A stretch of DNA of 64,000 nt, taken from NCBI RefSeq assembly GCF_023701745.1, contig NZ_JAJOZB010000001.1, forward strand, positions 4,656,501 to 4,720,500, read 5' to 3'. This DNA comes from Streptomyces sp. RKAG293 (lineage in GTDB: Bacteria > Actinomycetota > Actinomycetes > Streptomycetales > Streptomycetaceae). A program made the translations under genes and the position numbers. This document shows positions 50,976 through 60,014 of this stretch, piece after piece (within the stretch, counting starts at the first letter, position 1; each line of letters opens with the position of its first letter). The notes under the pieces were generated by a model. It was not told where the DNA came from, did not search any database, and worked only from the letters and a program-made list of their open reading frames with translations.

Positions 50976-52556
50976 ATGACCGTGATGCACCGAAGGCTGC
51001 CCGGACGGTGGCGCTTCGCCGTTGTTCCGGCCGCGGCGTTGCTCGCCGCCGCGGCAGCCACGACCCCGGCGGCCGCCCAGGACGCCGCACCGGTCCCGGC
51101 ACCGAGCGGACCCGCCACCACCCCGTCCCCGTCGGGCGGGGGTGACGCCTGCGGGGCCACCGCGCCCTACGGATACATCGGAAACACGGGCGTCACGTTC
51201 TCGGCGACATCGAACGGCAAGTCGACGGTCACGTACACCACCGAGTTCCTCATCCAGCCGGGCGACGGCTCGGCGCCGTACGACTACACGCAGACCGGGT
51301 ACGGCGGGGGCCTGCGCCGGCTGCAGCTCCCGGCCGCCGACTTCACCGACGGGGTGACGTACACCTGGCAGGTCCGTGAGACGGCCTCGGACGGTGGGGT
51401 CTCCGACTGGTCGGCCGGCTGCCACTTCATCGCCGACCACACCCGGCCCGCCGTGCCGGTCGTGAAGTCCAAGGTGTTCCCGCCGTCCGGCGGTACGACT
51501 CCGGCGCCGCCCGTCCGCACCACGGGTGCCTTCACCTTCAAGGTGTCCGGGCCGGCCGCGGCCGACGCCGTGCGGTTCGAGTACGCGCTGAACGGCGCCG
51601 TGCCCAGCATCGGTGCCACGTCGGTACCGGTCGGTCCGCACGGCACGGCGACCGTGAAGCTGACGCCCACCCAGTGGGGGACGAACTGGCTCAACGTCCG
51701 GACGGTGGACCGGGCAGGGAACCTCTCGGAGGACGCGCAGTACACCTTCATGGTGTCGTCCGCCGCCGAGCAGGACCACTTCGGCGACCTCAACGGCGAC
51801 GCGCATCCCGACCTGCTGGCCATCGGTGCGGACGGCAAGCTGTATGTCCTGTACGGGAAGGGCGACGGCACGCTGAAGAAGGCGGTGACGTACGCCGACT
51901 CCGGAAGCGCATGGGCACCGGGTGCCGTGCTGCGGAACGGGGACTCGGACTGGGACGGCTACCAGGACCTGCTCAGGGTCAGCGACACCGGGTACATGAC
52001 GGCGTACAGCAACAACGGTCTGGGTGACTTCGACCAGAGCACGCAGCGACTGGGGAAGTGGACCCGGGCCGACGGCACCAGCTGGAAGGGCGCCACGCAG
52101 CTCCTCCACGGCAGCGGGGACGGCCATCTGCTCACCGTGGAGAACGGCCGACTGCTGCGGTGGGACCCGGGTTTCGGATCGATCACCCCCACCGTGCTGG
52201 CCACCGGCCTGGAGAACCGCACCGTCATCACCCCTGGTGACGTGACCGGCGACGGCATCGTGGACATCCTGTTCCGGGACGACGTGTCCGGCAGGATCAC
52301 CCTCGCGGCGGGCAACGCCGACGGGACGATCGCCGCCCCTTCGGCCTGGAAGGCGTTCGGCAGGGGATTCACCGCCGCGGCCTACCCGCGGATCCTCAGC
52401 GCAGGGGACGCCAACGGTGACGGTGTCGCCGACCTCTACGCGGCCGACAAGCGCGGCACCCTGAAGTTCTTCGCCGGGCTCAGGGGCGGCGGCTTCGCAC
52501 CCGCGACGGGCGCGCACGGCGCTCTCGACTGGACGACCGTCGTCTCGGCCGACTGA
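50976..52556 (+). CDS. Secreted FG-GAP/VCBS repeat protein
   Basis: A 526-aa exported protein. The signal peptide (about 1-35) runs RRLPGRWRFAVVPAAALLAA and ends near AAAQ. A Pro/Ser/Thr linker is followed by fibronectin-like or CBM-like beta domains (about 60-260), then a beta-propeller of FG-GAP/VCBS repeats. Recurrent calcium-binding D-x-D-G-D motifs are DLNGDAHPDL, DSDWDGYQDL, DVTGDGIVDI and DANGDGVADL. ATG 50976, with AGGGGGG upstream, is the start. Such proteins act in adhesion or carbohydrate binding; the ligand is unknown. Ends before a bidirectional terminator. Confidence 0.88.
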   Translation: MTVMHRRLPGRWRFAVVPAAALLAAAAATTPAAAQDAAPVPAPSGPATTPSPSGGGDACGATAPYGYIGNTGVTFSATSNGKSTVTYTTEFLIQPGDGSAPYDYTQTGYGGGLRRLQLPAADFTDGVTYTWQVRETASDGGVSDWSAGCHFIADHTRPAVPVVKSKVFPPSGGTTPAPPVRTTGAFTFKVSGPAAADAVRFEYALNGAVPSIGATSVPVGPHGTATVKLTPTQWGTNWLNVRTVDRAGNLSEDAQYTFMVSSAAEQDHFGDLNGDAHPDLLAIGADGKLYVLYGKGDGTLKKAVTYADSGSAWAPGAVLRNGDSDWDGYQDLLRVSDTGYMTAYSNNGLGDFDQSTQRLGKWTRADGTSWKGATQLLHGSGDGHLLTVENGRLLRWDPGFGSITPTVLATGLENRTVITPGDVTGDGIVDILFRDDVSGRITLAAGNADGTIAAPSAWKAFGRGFTAAAYPRILSAGDANGDGVADLYAADKRGTLKFFAGLRGGGFAPATGAHGALDWTTVVSAD

Positions 52557-52588
52557 CCGCACCACCTGCCGGAACGCCTGCGGGCAGC

Positions 52589-52624
52589 CGTCTGCCGCGC
52601 ACCTCTCGGGGTGCGCGGCAGACG
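52589..52624. terminator. Bidirectional terminator between FG-GAP gene and enoyl-CoA hydratase gene
   Basis: A 15-bp perfect stem (arm CGTCTGCCGCGCACC) with 6-base loop TCTCGG, in a 107-base convergent gap. Confidence 0.85.
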
Positions 52625-52663
52625 CCGTTCGGTGCCCGACCGGGCGAGCGGGTGGGCAGGTCG

Positions 52664-53455
52664 TCAGATGGTGGCGGAGTCGCCGTGGCGGCCGAGGCCG
52701 GAGGTGAAGCGGCGGGCGCCTTCGGTTACTCCGGCGAGGGCGGCGGAGGCGTTGTGGAGTTCCTGGCGGAGGGCTTCGGGTTCGGGGAGGCCGGCCTGGG
52801 TGCGGGCGGACTCGCGGTCGGCGCGCATGCAGGCGGCCGGGTAGCGGGCGATGTCGGCGGCGAGTTCGCGGGCGGCCCGCAGGGCTTCGTCGGGGGGTAC
52901 CAGGCGGTTGACGAGGCCGATGGCGTGGGCCTCGGGGGCGGGTACCGGGCGGCCGGTCAGGATCAGGTCCATCGCCCGGCTCTCGCCGATGAGGCGGGGC
53001 AGCCGTACGGTGCCGCCGTCGATCAGCGGAACGCCCCAGCGGCGGCAGAAGACGCCGAGGACGGCGTCCTCCTCGGCGACCCGCAGATCGCACCACAGGG
53101 CGAGTTCCAGTCCGCCCGCGACGGCGTGGCCGCTGATCGCGGCGATGACGGGTTTGGACAGCCGCAGCCGGGTGGGTCCCATCGGGCCGTCGCCGTCCTC
53201 GGCGACCCGGTTGCCGCGGTCGGTGCCGACGGCCTTGAGGTCCGCGCCGGCGCAGAAGGTGCCGCCCTGGCCCCACAGGACGGCGACAGCGGCGTCGGGG
53301 TCGGCGTCGAAGTCCCGGAACGCGGCGGCCAGGGCCGCGGCGGTGGGGCCGTCGACGGCGTTGCGCGCCCCGGGGCGGTTCAGGACGACGGTGGTGACGG
53401 GGCCGTCGCGCTCGACGCGGACCGGGGCGTCGGCGGCGTCTTCGGGTGCGGTCAC
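52664..53455 (-). CDS. Enoyl-CoA hydratase/isomerase (crotonase) family protein
   Basis: A 263-aa crotonase-fold enzyme that probably hydrates trans-2-enoyl-CoA in fatty or branched acyl-CoA breakdown. The oxyanion-hole motifs GGTFCAGADLKAV and ISGHAVAGGLELALWCD are present. The catalytic Glu position in RWGVPLIDGGTVRL reads Asp or Gly, so the exact reaction is open. GTG start overlaps the preceding acyl-CoA dehydrogenase stop (GTGA). Operon with the dehydrogenase and, upstream, the TetR gene. Confidence 0.9.
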   Translation of the reverse strand: MTAPEDAADAPVRVERDGPVTTVVLNRPGARNAVDGPTAAALAAAFRDFDADPDAAVAVLWGQGGTFCAGADLKAVGTDRGNRVAEDGDGPMGPTRLRLSKPVIAAISGHAVAGGLELALWCDLRVAEEDAVLGVFCRRWGVPLIDGGTVRLPRLIGESRAMDLILTGRPVPAPEAHAIGLVNRLVPPDEALRAARELAADIARYPAACMRADRESARTQAGLPEPEALRQELHNASAALAGVTEGARRFTSGLGRHGDSATI

Positions 53456-55086
53456 AGGAGGTGGCGGGCGCGGTCGATGAGGGGTGCGGTGTCGGTGCCG
53501 GCGGGGAGGGTGCCGAAGGCGCGGCCGTGGTCGCCGCCGAGCCGGGAGGCGCAGAAGGCGTCGGCAGCGGGGCTGCCGTACTGGACGAGCAGCGAGCCCT
53601 GCAGGACCAGCGCCATCGACTCCACGATGCGCCGGGTGCGGAATTCGAGGTCGGTGAGGTCGCCGAGCTCCTTCTTGAGTTCCGCCACGGACGCGTCCAG
53701 CCGCCGGTCGGCGCCCGCCGCCAGGTCGGTCTCGGCGAAGAACGCCTCGACGGAGTCGGGCTGACGGGCCATCGCGCGCAGCGCGTCGAGCGCCGAGACG
53801 TTGCCCGAACCCTCCCAGATCGACATCAGCGGAGCCTCGCGGTAGAGGCGCGGCATGCCCGACTCCTCGATGTAGCCGTTCCCGCCGAAGCATTCGAGGG
53901 CTTCCGCGGCGTGCACGGGACCGCGCTTGCACACCCAGTACTTGGTGACGGCGAGCGCCAGCCTGCGGAAGGACTCCTCGGCGGCGTCGCCGCGCGCCGC
54001 GCGGTCGGTGGCGCCGGCCAGCCGGATCGCGACGGTGGTGGCGGCCTCGGACTCCACGGCGAGGTCCGACAGGACGTTGCGCATCAGCGGCTGGTCGATG
54101 AGCGGGGCACCGAACGCCGAGCGGTGCGCGGTGTGGTGGACGGCCCGGATCAGGCCGGCGCGCATACCGGTGGCGGCGCCCAGGACGCAGTCCAGACGGG
54201 TCAGGTTGACCATGTCGATGATGGTGCGGACCCCGCGGCCCTCCTCGCCGATGAGATACCCGAGGGCACCGTCGTACTCGATCTCGGCGGAGGCGTTGGA
54301 GCGGTTGCCGAGCTTGTCCTTGAGGCGCTGCAGCTGGATGCGGTTGCGGGATCCGTCGGGGAGGACGCGCGGCAGCAGGAAGCAGGAGAGGCCGCCGGGG
54401 GCCTGGGCGAGGGTCAGGAACAGGTCCGACATGGGCGCGGACGTGAACCACTTGTGGCCGGTCAGCGTGTACGTGCCGGCCTCGCCGCCGGACGGCACGG
54501 CCCGGGTGGTGTTGCTGCGGACGTCCGAGCCGCCCTGCTTCTCGGTCATCGACATACCGGCGATGAGGCCGCGCTTGCCGGCCGGGGCGCGGAGCCCGAA
54601 GTCGTACTCGCGGGCGGCGAGCAGCGGCTCGTACGCGGCGGCGAGCGCGGGGTTGGCGCGCAGGGCGGGGATGGCGGCGTACGTCATGGAGACCGGGCAG
54701 ATGTGGCCGGGCTCGACCTGGCCCCAGACGTAGAGCTTGGCGGCGCGGGCGACATGGGCGCCGGGCCGGTCGTCGCGCCAGGGGGCCGCGTGCAGGCCGT
54801 GGCTGACGGCGGTGTCCATCAGTTCGTGCCAGGCGGGGTGGAACTCGACCTCGTCGATGCGGTTGCCGTACTGGTCGTGGGTGCGCAGCACCGGTTCGTT
54901 CTCGTTGGCCAACCGGCCCAGTTCTTGGGCGTGTTCGGTGCCCGCGAGCGTTCCCAGGGTGTGCAGCGAGTCCTCGGACCAGCCGGCGCCCTGGCGGTGC
55001 AGACCCTCGATGAGGGTGGCGTCGGCGGCGACGTCGTGGCCGGTCAGGGGCGGTGCTTGGTTGGTGACCTCATGAGTCTGCGGCAT
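53452..55086 (-). CDS. Acyl-CoA dehydrogenase, AidB-like
   Basis: A 544-aa flavoprotein. The N-terminal extension THEVTNQAPPLTGHDVAADATL is typical of the AidB-like subclass. FAD-binding and substrate motifs include MSMTEKQGGSDVRSN, GHKWFTSAPM and the C-terminal EALECFGGNGYIEESGMPRLYREAPLMSIWEGSGN. The arginine-rich groove and Glu of ECFGGNGY support dehydrogenase activity on a branched or long acyl-CoA; AidB in E. coli protects DNA from alkylation. It overlaps the TetR gene by 17 bases. Confidence 0.92.
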   Translation of the reverse strand: MPQTHEVTNQAPPLTGHDVAADATLIEGLHRQGAGWSEDSLHTLGTLAGTEHAQELGRLANENEPVLRTHDQYGNRIDEVEFHPAWHELMDTAVSHGLHAAPWRDDRPGAHVARAAKLYVWGQVEPGHICPVSMTYAAIPALRANPALAAAYEPLLAAREYDFGLRAPAGKRGLIAGMSMTEKQGGSDVRSNTTRAVPSGGEAGTYTLTGHKWFTSAPMSDLFLTLAQAPGGLSCFLLPRVLPDGSRNRIQLQRLKDKLGNRSNASAEIEYDGALGYLIGEEGRGVRTIIDMVNLTRLDCVLGAATGMRAGLIRAVHHTAHRSAFGAPLIDQPLMRNVLSDLAVESEAATTVAIRLAGATDRAARGDAAEESFRRLALAVTKYWVCKRGPVHAAEALECFGGNGYIEESGMPRLYREAPLMSIWEGSGNVSALDALRAMARQPDSVEAFFAETDLAAGADRRLDASVAELKKELGDLTDLEFRTRRIVESMALVLQGSLLVQYGSPAADAFCASRLGGDHGRAFGTLPAGTDTAPLIDRARHLL

Positions 55087-55681
55087 TGCGTCCTCCCAGA
55101 GCGCGTAGGGCGAAGGAGACGAGGGCGGGGATCAGGTCGTCGGGTGCGCCGCCGTCGGCGAGCGGGCCGACGAGGGCTTCTCCGACGGCCCCCACCAGGG
55201 CGGCGGCGGTGAGATGGGGGTCCTGGGCCGGCAGCCGTCCGGAGGCGACGCCGGCGGCGATCTGTTCCGCGATCACATCGCGGAACGCGCGGCGGAAGAT
55301 CAGCCGTTCGGCGTCGACGGCGGCGTCGACCGGCTCGGCGAGCAGGGCGTAGGCCAGCCGCGGTGACTTCAGGGCCCGTCCGGCGAAGGTCTCGATGATC
55401 GCGGCGACCCGGCCGTGCAGGTCGGCGGGCCGGTTGGCGGCGGCCCGGACGGCCTCGACCTCCCGGCCGCAGACCACCCGGAACAGCTCCGCGACGAGCT
55501 CGGCCTTGCTGGGGAACGAGCGGTAGACGCTGCCGGCCGCGATACCGGCCCGTTCGGCGACCGCGGCCACCGAGCAGGCGGCGTAGCCGCGTTCGGCGAG
55601 CAGCTCCACCGCTCCGTGGAGCACGGCGTCGCGCTGGGCGTCGAGGCGCGCCTGGATGGTGGGGGTCCTGCGGTAGGGCAT
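55070..55681 (-). CDS. TetR-family transcriptional regulator
   Basis: A 203-aa repressor with an N-terminal helix-turn-helix (AVELLAERGYAACSVAAVAERAGIAAGSVYRSFPSKAEL, split here only by the usual loop). The C-terminal ligand-binding domain is Ala-rich. It is the first gene of an operon with the acyl-CoA dehydrogenase and crotonase, so it is a likely acyl-CoA-responsive autoregulator. ATG start. Confidence 0.92.
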   Translation of the reverse strand: MPYRRTPTIQARLDAQRDAVLHGAVELLAERGYAACSVAAVAERAGIAAGSVYRSFPSKAELVAELFRVVCGREVEAVRAAANRPADLHGRVAAIIETFAGRALKSPRLAYALLAEPVDAAVDAERLIFRRAFRDVIAEQIAAGVASGRLPAQDPHLTAAALVGAVGEALVGPLADGGAPDDLIPALVSFALRALGGRNAADS

Positions 55682-55769
55682 ACGTAGGAGTGAAGCAGTG
55701 ATTCAGTTCTTCATCAAGACCCGGTCCTGACGGTTCTGGGACGCTTCGGCCGGGCTGCTGCCGGGTTTC

Positions 55770-56492
55770 TCAGGGCTTCTTCGGGGTGAAGAGCGCGGTG
55801 GCCAGGGCCAGTCCGAGGACGGCGCCGGTCAGCTGGGCGGCGATGAAGCCGGGCAGTGAGCCGGGGGCGATTCCGGTGAACGTGTCGCTGAAGGAGCGGC
55901 CGACGGTGGCGGCGGGGTTGGCGAACGAGCTGGAGGAGGTGAACCAGCAGGCGGCGCCGATATAGGTCGCGACGGCGACGGGTGCCAGCTGGGTGCGGCC
56001 GCTGCGGACCAGGCCGGTGACGAGCAGCACGAGCCCGGTGGTGGCGACGACTTCGCTCAGCAGCAGATGCCCCGCCGACAGGTCGTGGGTGGACCAGCTG
56101 ATCAGCGGGCGGTCGAACATGGCGTCCGCGAGCACCGATCCGGCGATGGCGCCGGAGGTCTGCGCGATGACGTACAGGGCCACGGTCCGGGCGCCGTACG
56201 CGGTCGGGCCGCCGCGTGCGGTCCACCAGTCGGCGAGGGTGACCACGGGGTTGAGGTGCGCGCCGGAGACCGGGGCGAGAAGGGTGATCAGCACCCAGAG
56301 TCCCAGGGCGGTGGCCAGCACGTTGGCCAGCAGCTGCACCCCGACGTCCTGGCTGAGGCGGGTGGCCTGGATTCCGGAGCCGACCACGACGGCCACCAGG
56401 GCGGCGGTGCCGACCAGTTCGGCGGCGGCTCTCCTGAGGGGCGGGACAGCCGGCCGGGTGGCTTCCCGCGCCGGAACGGCCTGTGTCTGCAT
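55770..56492 (-). CDS. Aquaporin/MIP-family channel
   Basis: A 240-aa channel with six membrane helices and two half-helix NPA-type loops: HLNPVVTLADWW (NPV in place of NPA) and FANPAATVGRSF. A selectivity-filter Arg is not obvious next to the first motif, so the substrate (water, glycerol or metalloid) is uncertain. In Streptomyces similar proteins often sit in arsenic clusters, but no ars genes are adjacent here. ATG 56492 is chosen; a longer frame extends to 56564. Confidence 0.82.
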   Translation of the reverse strand: MQTQAVPAREATRPAVPPLRRAAAELVGTAALVAVVVGSGIQATRLSQDVGVQLLANVLATALGLWVLITLLAPVSGAHLNPVVTLADWWTARGGPTAYGARTVALYVIAQTSGAIAGSVLADAMFDRPLISWSTHDLSAGHLLLSEVVATTGLVLLVTGLVRSGRTQLAPVAVATYIGAACWFTSSSSFANPAATVGRSFSDTFTGIAPGSLPGFIAAQLTGAVLGLALATALFTPKKP

Positions 56493-56524
56493 ACCCAGAT
56501 TCTGAGGCCTGTATCGGAATATTG

Positions 56525-56541
56525 TTTCCGTATACTGGAAA
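56525..56541. promoter_or_regulatory. Putative operator before the aquaporin gene
   Basis: TTTCC and GGAAA arms 7 bases apart, overlapping GGAATATTGTTTCC just upstream. This AT-rich spot is 33 bases from the chosen start and could be its promoter or a repressor site. Confidence 0.4.
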
Positions 56542-56585
56542 TGAGACATGTTCGGTATCGCCACCGGCTGGTTCCGGCGGGTCGC

Positions 56586-57935
56586 TCACTGGTCGGGAAG
56601 CCAGTTGCCGTGGAATCCGTAGGGCACCCGCTGGGGCAGATGGATGGTCGCGACCGGCGGGGCGGCGAGGTGCTCGGCGTCCAGGATCACCAGGTCACTG
56701 GTGCCGGTGCCGGCGTCGTACACATAGGTGAGCAGCCAGCCGGGGCCGCCCGCGAGGTCGTCGGCCGGGGCGAAGGCGGCTTCGCCGGGGGTGCGGCCGG
56801 GCGCGAACTCATGGCTGCTGACGCCGCCGGTCCGCAGGTCGTAGCGGACCAGGGCGCCGGCCACCGGCCCGCGTCCCAGCCCCTCGGCGGTGGTGACATG
56901 GCCGAACCGGGCCGGCCGGCCGGCGAGCCGGTCGTCGACCCGGGGGAACTCGCACGGCCGGTCGTCGATCTGCTCCTCGGCGACGGTGCCGGTCACGAGG
57001 TCCAGCGTCCAGCGCCACAAGGTGGCGGGCCGGTGGGCCAGATCCGGCGCGTAGTGGTGCGGATAGCGCGTGACGTGCAGGACGATCCGGTCGCCATCAC
57101 CCTCGTCGTACGCGTTGAGCCCGTGGAAGACGTAGCAGGGGTCGATCGGGAACCAGCGGACGGCGCCGTACGGATCGTCCCTGCGCAGCACGCCGAGCCG
57201 GGCGCCGTAGGCCGGGTCCCACTGGTACGGCATGCCGCCGCCGGGGCGCATGGCCTCCTGGAGGTTGAAGACCACGGGCAGATCCATGAACACCACGTGG
57301 GAGGCGGTGAGATGGAAGTCGTGCATCATCGTGTGCGCCGGGACGTCCACGGGGCGGCTGACGACCAGCTCGCCGGAGGCGTCGGCCCGGTGGTACGTGA
57401 GGTACGGGGCGGTGAGCCCGCCGTATCCGAAGAAGTGCAGCTCCCCGGTGGTCGGGCAGGTCTTGGGGTGGGCGGTCATCGGGGTGTCGAGCCGGCCGCC
57501 GAAGTCGTACGGTCCGACGGTCTCCAGCTCATGCCCGGGGCGGCAGTCGATCTCGTACGGGAACGACGCCTCGACCAGGGCGAGGGTGCGGCCCGCGTGC
57601 CGGACGATGTGGGTGTTGGCGGGGCCGGCGGTGAGATCCAGATTGCCCTGGTCGTCATAGATCCGGGCGCCGTGGGTGAAGGTCGAGGTACGGACCCAGC
57701 GGTTGCGGTACGAGGTGGCGCGGCCGCCTTCGAGGCGGACGCCGTGCACCATTCCGGCGCCGAAGAACCAGTGCGGGGAGGCGGCGTCCTGCGGGTTGGG
57801 GCCGTTGCGCAGGTACCAGCCGGTCAGCTCGGGCGGGATCGATCCGGTGACCAGCAGGTCGTAGGCGGTCAGTTCCTCCGCGACGGGGGCGAAGTTGCCG
57901 GACAGATGCGGGGCGGCGGCGGGCTGCTGGGTCAT
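56586..57935 (-). CDS. Carotenoid oxygenase (RPE65/CCD family)
   Basis: A 449-aa non-heme iron dioxygenase that cleaves carotenoids or related polyenes to aldehydes. The seven-bladed propeller motifs are seen: YLRNGPNP, WFFGAGMVHGV, and the four iron-ligand His in MTAHPKTCP, MMHDFHLT, FHGLNAYDEGD and YGFHGNWLPD. Substrate unknown. It follows the membrane protein gene by 6 bases as an operon controlled from the PadR gene side. No carotenoid biosynthesis gene is in the window. Confidence 0.93.
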   Translation of the reverse strand: MTQQPAAAPHLSGNFAPVAEELTAYDLLVTGSIPPELTGWYLRNGPNPQDAASPHWFFGAGMVHGVRLEGGRATSYRNRWVRTSTFTHGARIYDDQGNLDLTAGPANTHIVRHAGRTLALVEASFPYEIDCRPGHELETVGPYDFGGRLDTPMTAHPKTCPTTGELHFFGYGGLTAPYLTYHRADASGELVVSRPVDVPAHTMMHDFHLTASHVVFMDLPVVFNLQEAMRPGGGMPYQWDPAYGARLGVLRRDDPYGAVRWFPIDPCYVFHGLNAYDEGDGDRIVLHVTRYPHHYAPDLAHRPATLWRWTLDLVTGTVAEEQIDDRPCEFPRVDDRLAGRPARFGHVTTAEGLGRGPVAGALVRYDLRTGGVSSHEFAPGRTPGEAAFAPADDLAGGPGWLLTYVYDAGTGTSDLVILDAEHLAAPPVATIHLPQRVPYGFHGNWLPDQ

Positions 57936-57941
57936 GCGGGG

Positions 57942-58508
57942 TCAGCCTTCCTGCGTGCCGGGCTCGGAGAGGCGGGCCCGGACGCGGTCCGGGTAGCGGG
58001 CGGTGAAGAGCGCGGGGACCACGAAGCCGGCGACCTGGATCGGGATCGAGACACCGCTGCCGAGGTCCGCGGCGTAGACGGGGATCAGCACGGCGGCGGT
58101 GACGGTGAAGGCGGCGGCCCAGACGGCGGTGATCACCACGTTGATCCGGAGGAAGACCGGGCTGTTCCACACCTCGGGCGGGGCCTGGCGCTTCGCGATG
58201 CCGGTGGTGAAGGGGCGGCGGACGGCGAGGGTGGCCCAGGCGGTGATGGCCAGCCAGCCGAGCGACAGCGCCCCGCTGTAGTCCTCCAGGCCGGAGTCCG
58301 GACGGGAGAAGGCGACCACGCTGAGGACCGCGAAGAACGCGATCGTGCTGAACTCCAGAATCTGGGACTCGGCGGCGATGCCCGCCTTGCGGTCCTGGAT
58401 CAGCAGCCAGATGCCGAGGACGAGACCCGTGAGAGCCCCCCACTGCCAGCCGGCCGAGGAGACGGCGGCGAAGGCGATCCAGGGGATGAAGCCGCGCAGG
58501 TAGTTCAT
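57942..58508 (-). CDS. Conserved multi-pass membrane protein of unknown function
   Basis: A 188-aa protein with about five to six membrane helices (YLRGFIPWIAFAAVSSAGW, LTGLVLGIWLLI, ILEFSTIAFFAVLSVVAF, LSLGWLAITAWATL, NVVITAVWAAAFTVTAAV, IQVAGFVVPALF). I do not recognise the family. It precedes the carotenoid oxygenase gene and diverges from padR, so it may handle the substrate or product of the oxygenase. Start ATG 58508. Confidence 0.8.
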   Translation of the reverse strand: MNYLRGFIPWIAFAAVSSAGWQWGALTGLVLGIWLLIQDRKAGIAAESQILEFSTIAFFAVLSVVAFSRPDSGLEDYSGALSLGWLAITAWATLAVRRPFTTGIAKRQAPPEVWNSPVFLRINVVITAVWAAAFTVTAAVLIPVYAADLGSGVSIPIQVAGFVVPALFTARYPDRVRARLSEPGTQEG

Positions 58509-58594
58509 GACAGGCCTTCCAGTGGTCCGGGTTCCGGGTTCGTGGTCCGGGTGGGTGGTCCCGGATGGTGGTCCGGGTCCGGCATTCCATTTCC

Positions 58595-58637
58595 GACGTG
58601 TCAAAAGTAGAACGTCCAGCATTGACGTGTCAAGAGT
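58595..58637. promoter_or_regulatory. PadR-type operator: direct repeat
   Basis: GACGTGTCAAAAGT (58595-58608) and GACGTGTCAAGAGT (58624-58637) are a near-identical direct repeat 29 bp apart. They sit in the divergent gap between the padR gene and the membrane-protein/oxygenase operon. The second copy ends 10 bases before the padR start, so binding would repress padR too. Confidence 0.6.
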
Positions 58638-58647
58638 GGAAGGTAGG

Positions 58648-59181
58648 ATGGAACACATGAGCCTCCGCCACGCACTGCTGGGCCTCTTGGTCGAACGTCC
58701 GGCCAGCGGCTACGACCTGATGAAGCTGTTCGAGACCTCCCTCGCCAATGTCTGGCCCGCGACCCAGAGCCAGGTCTACGGCGAGCTGGGGCGTCTCGCC
58801 GATACGGGCCTGCTGGAAGTGGCCGCGGAAGGACCGCGCGGCCGCAAGGAGTACGCCCTCACCGACGAAGGCCTCGCCGAGCTGCGGCACTGGCTCACCG
58901 AGACGGAACCCGACCGGGTGCGCCGCAGCGAAACGTTGCTGCGGGTCTTCTTCCTGGGCGTTCTCACTCCGGTGGAGGCGTGCGCGTACCTCGGGAACGA
59001 GGCGTCCCGCGCCGCCGATCACCGGGCCTCGCTGAAGGAGCTGGAGGCGGCGGTGAACTGGGGCGACGACCAGCCCTCCGTCTACGGCCGGCTGGCCCTG
59101 GAGTACGGGCTGCGCTTCACCGCCATGCAGGAGGAGTGGGCCCGCTGGGCCGCGGACCAGGTCGCGGACCGCGCGCGCTGA
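58648..59181 (+). CDS. PadR-family transcriptional regulator
   Basis: A 177-aa winged-helix repressor. The DNA-binding part matches the family ([57 protein letters not shown]), with a helical C-terminal dimerisation domain ([14 protein letters not shown]-like coil). ATG 58648 and ATG 58657 are both possible; I chose the first. It is divergent from the oxygenase operon and likely represses it in response to a phenolic or aldehyde ligand (inference). Confidence 0.9.
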   Translation: MEHMSLRHALLGLLVERPASGYDLMKLFETSLANVWPATQSQVYGELGRLADTGLLEVAAEGPRGRKEYALTDEGLAELRHWLTETEPDRVRRSETLLRVFFLGVLTPVEACAYLGNEASRAADHRASLKELEAAVNWGDDQPSVYGRLALEYGLRFTAMQEEWARWAADQVADRAR

Positions 59182-59350
59182 CCCGCGGCCCGGCACACCG
59201 ATCGGCCGAGTGGCGGAGCGGCCGGTCCGGACCGGCCGCGCAAGGGTGGCAGCCCGGCGGGAACCGGGGCAGGGTGGTGTCCGTTGGAGCTATTGGGCAA
59301 AGGAATCGTCAAGCGGCGCGGCCCGCGCCGGATTGAGCAGGGAGTCCATC

Positions 59351-59926
59351 ATGGGTGTCAGCCTCTCCAAAGGCGGCAATGTCTCGCTGACGAAGGAGGC
59401 CCCCGGACTGACGGCGGTCACCGTCGGCCTGGGCTGGGACGTGCGCACGACGACCGGCACCGACTTCGACCTGGACGCGAGTGCGCTGCTGGTCGATACG
59501 ACCGGCAAGGTTGTCTCGGACAAGCACTTCATCTTCTTCAACAACCTCAAGAGCCCGGACGGTTCCGTCGAGCACACCGGCGACAACCTCACGGGCGAGG
59601 GCGAGGGCGACGACGAGGCCGTCAAGGTGAGCCTCGCGACCGTTCCGCCCGAGGTCGACAAGATCGTGTTCCCGGTCTCGATCTATGAGGGCGAGAGCCG
59701 TCAGCAGAGCTTCGGCCAGGTCCGCAACGCGTTCATCCGTGTGGTGAACCAGGCGGACAACAACGAACTGGCACGTTACGACCTCACCGAGGACGCCTCC
59801 ACCGAGACCGCGATGGTCTTCGGCGAGCTCTACCGCAACGGCGCGGAGTGGAAGTTCCGGGCTGTCGGCCAGGGCTACGCCTCGGGGCTGCGCGGTATCG
59901 CGCAGGACTTCGGCGTCAACCTCTGA
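59351..59926 (+). CDS. TerD-family protein
   Basis: A 191-aa TerD-type calcium-binding protein, related to tellurite-resistance and stress proteins abundant in Streptomyces. The signature [19 protein letters not shown], a metal site in [11 protein letters not shown], and [12 protein letters not shown] are visible. ATG with GGAG upstream. A single copy without terBCZ neighbours here. It ends before a strong convergent terminator. Confidence 0.94.
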   Translation: MGVSLSKGGNVSLTKEAPGLTAVTVGLGWDVRTTTGTDFDLDASALLVDTTGKVVSDKHFIFFNNLKSPDGSVEHTGDNLTGEGEGDDEAVKVSLATVPPEVDKIVFPVSIYEGESRQQSFGQVRNAFIRVVNQADNNELARYDLTEDASTETAMVFGELYRNGAEWKFRAVGQGYASGLRGIAQDFGVNL

Positions 59927-59942
59927 CCTCGGCGTCATGTGA

Positions 59943-59978
59943 GGAAGGGCCGCGCGACGACTGTCGCGCGGCCCTTCC
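59943..59978. terminator. Bidirectional terminator between terD and MFS genes
   Basis: A 16-bp perfect stem (arm GGAAGGGCCGCGCGAC) with loop GACT, in the convergent gap. Confidence 0.85.
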
Positions 59979-60014
59979 CCGTCTGTTCCGTCCGCGGTGT
60001 CCGCCGGTGGATTC

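Noticed and set aside
50940-53276. 778-aa antisense frame over the FG-GAP and crotonase genes
   Set aside because: Covers two convergent real genes and a terminator; biased Arg/Gly/Pro content.
57290-57306. CCACGTGG near-palindrome inside the carotenoid oxygenase gene
   Set aside because: Only the central 8 bases match parS; the outer GTT/AAC positions do not.
58507-58647. Longer start for the PadR gene
   Set aside because: It would translate the operator repeat; PadR homology starts at MSLRHALLG.
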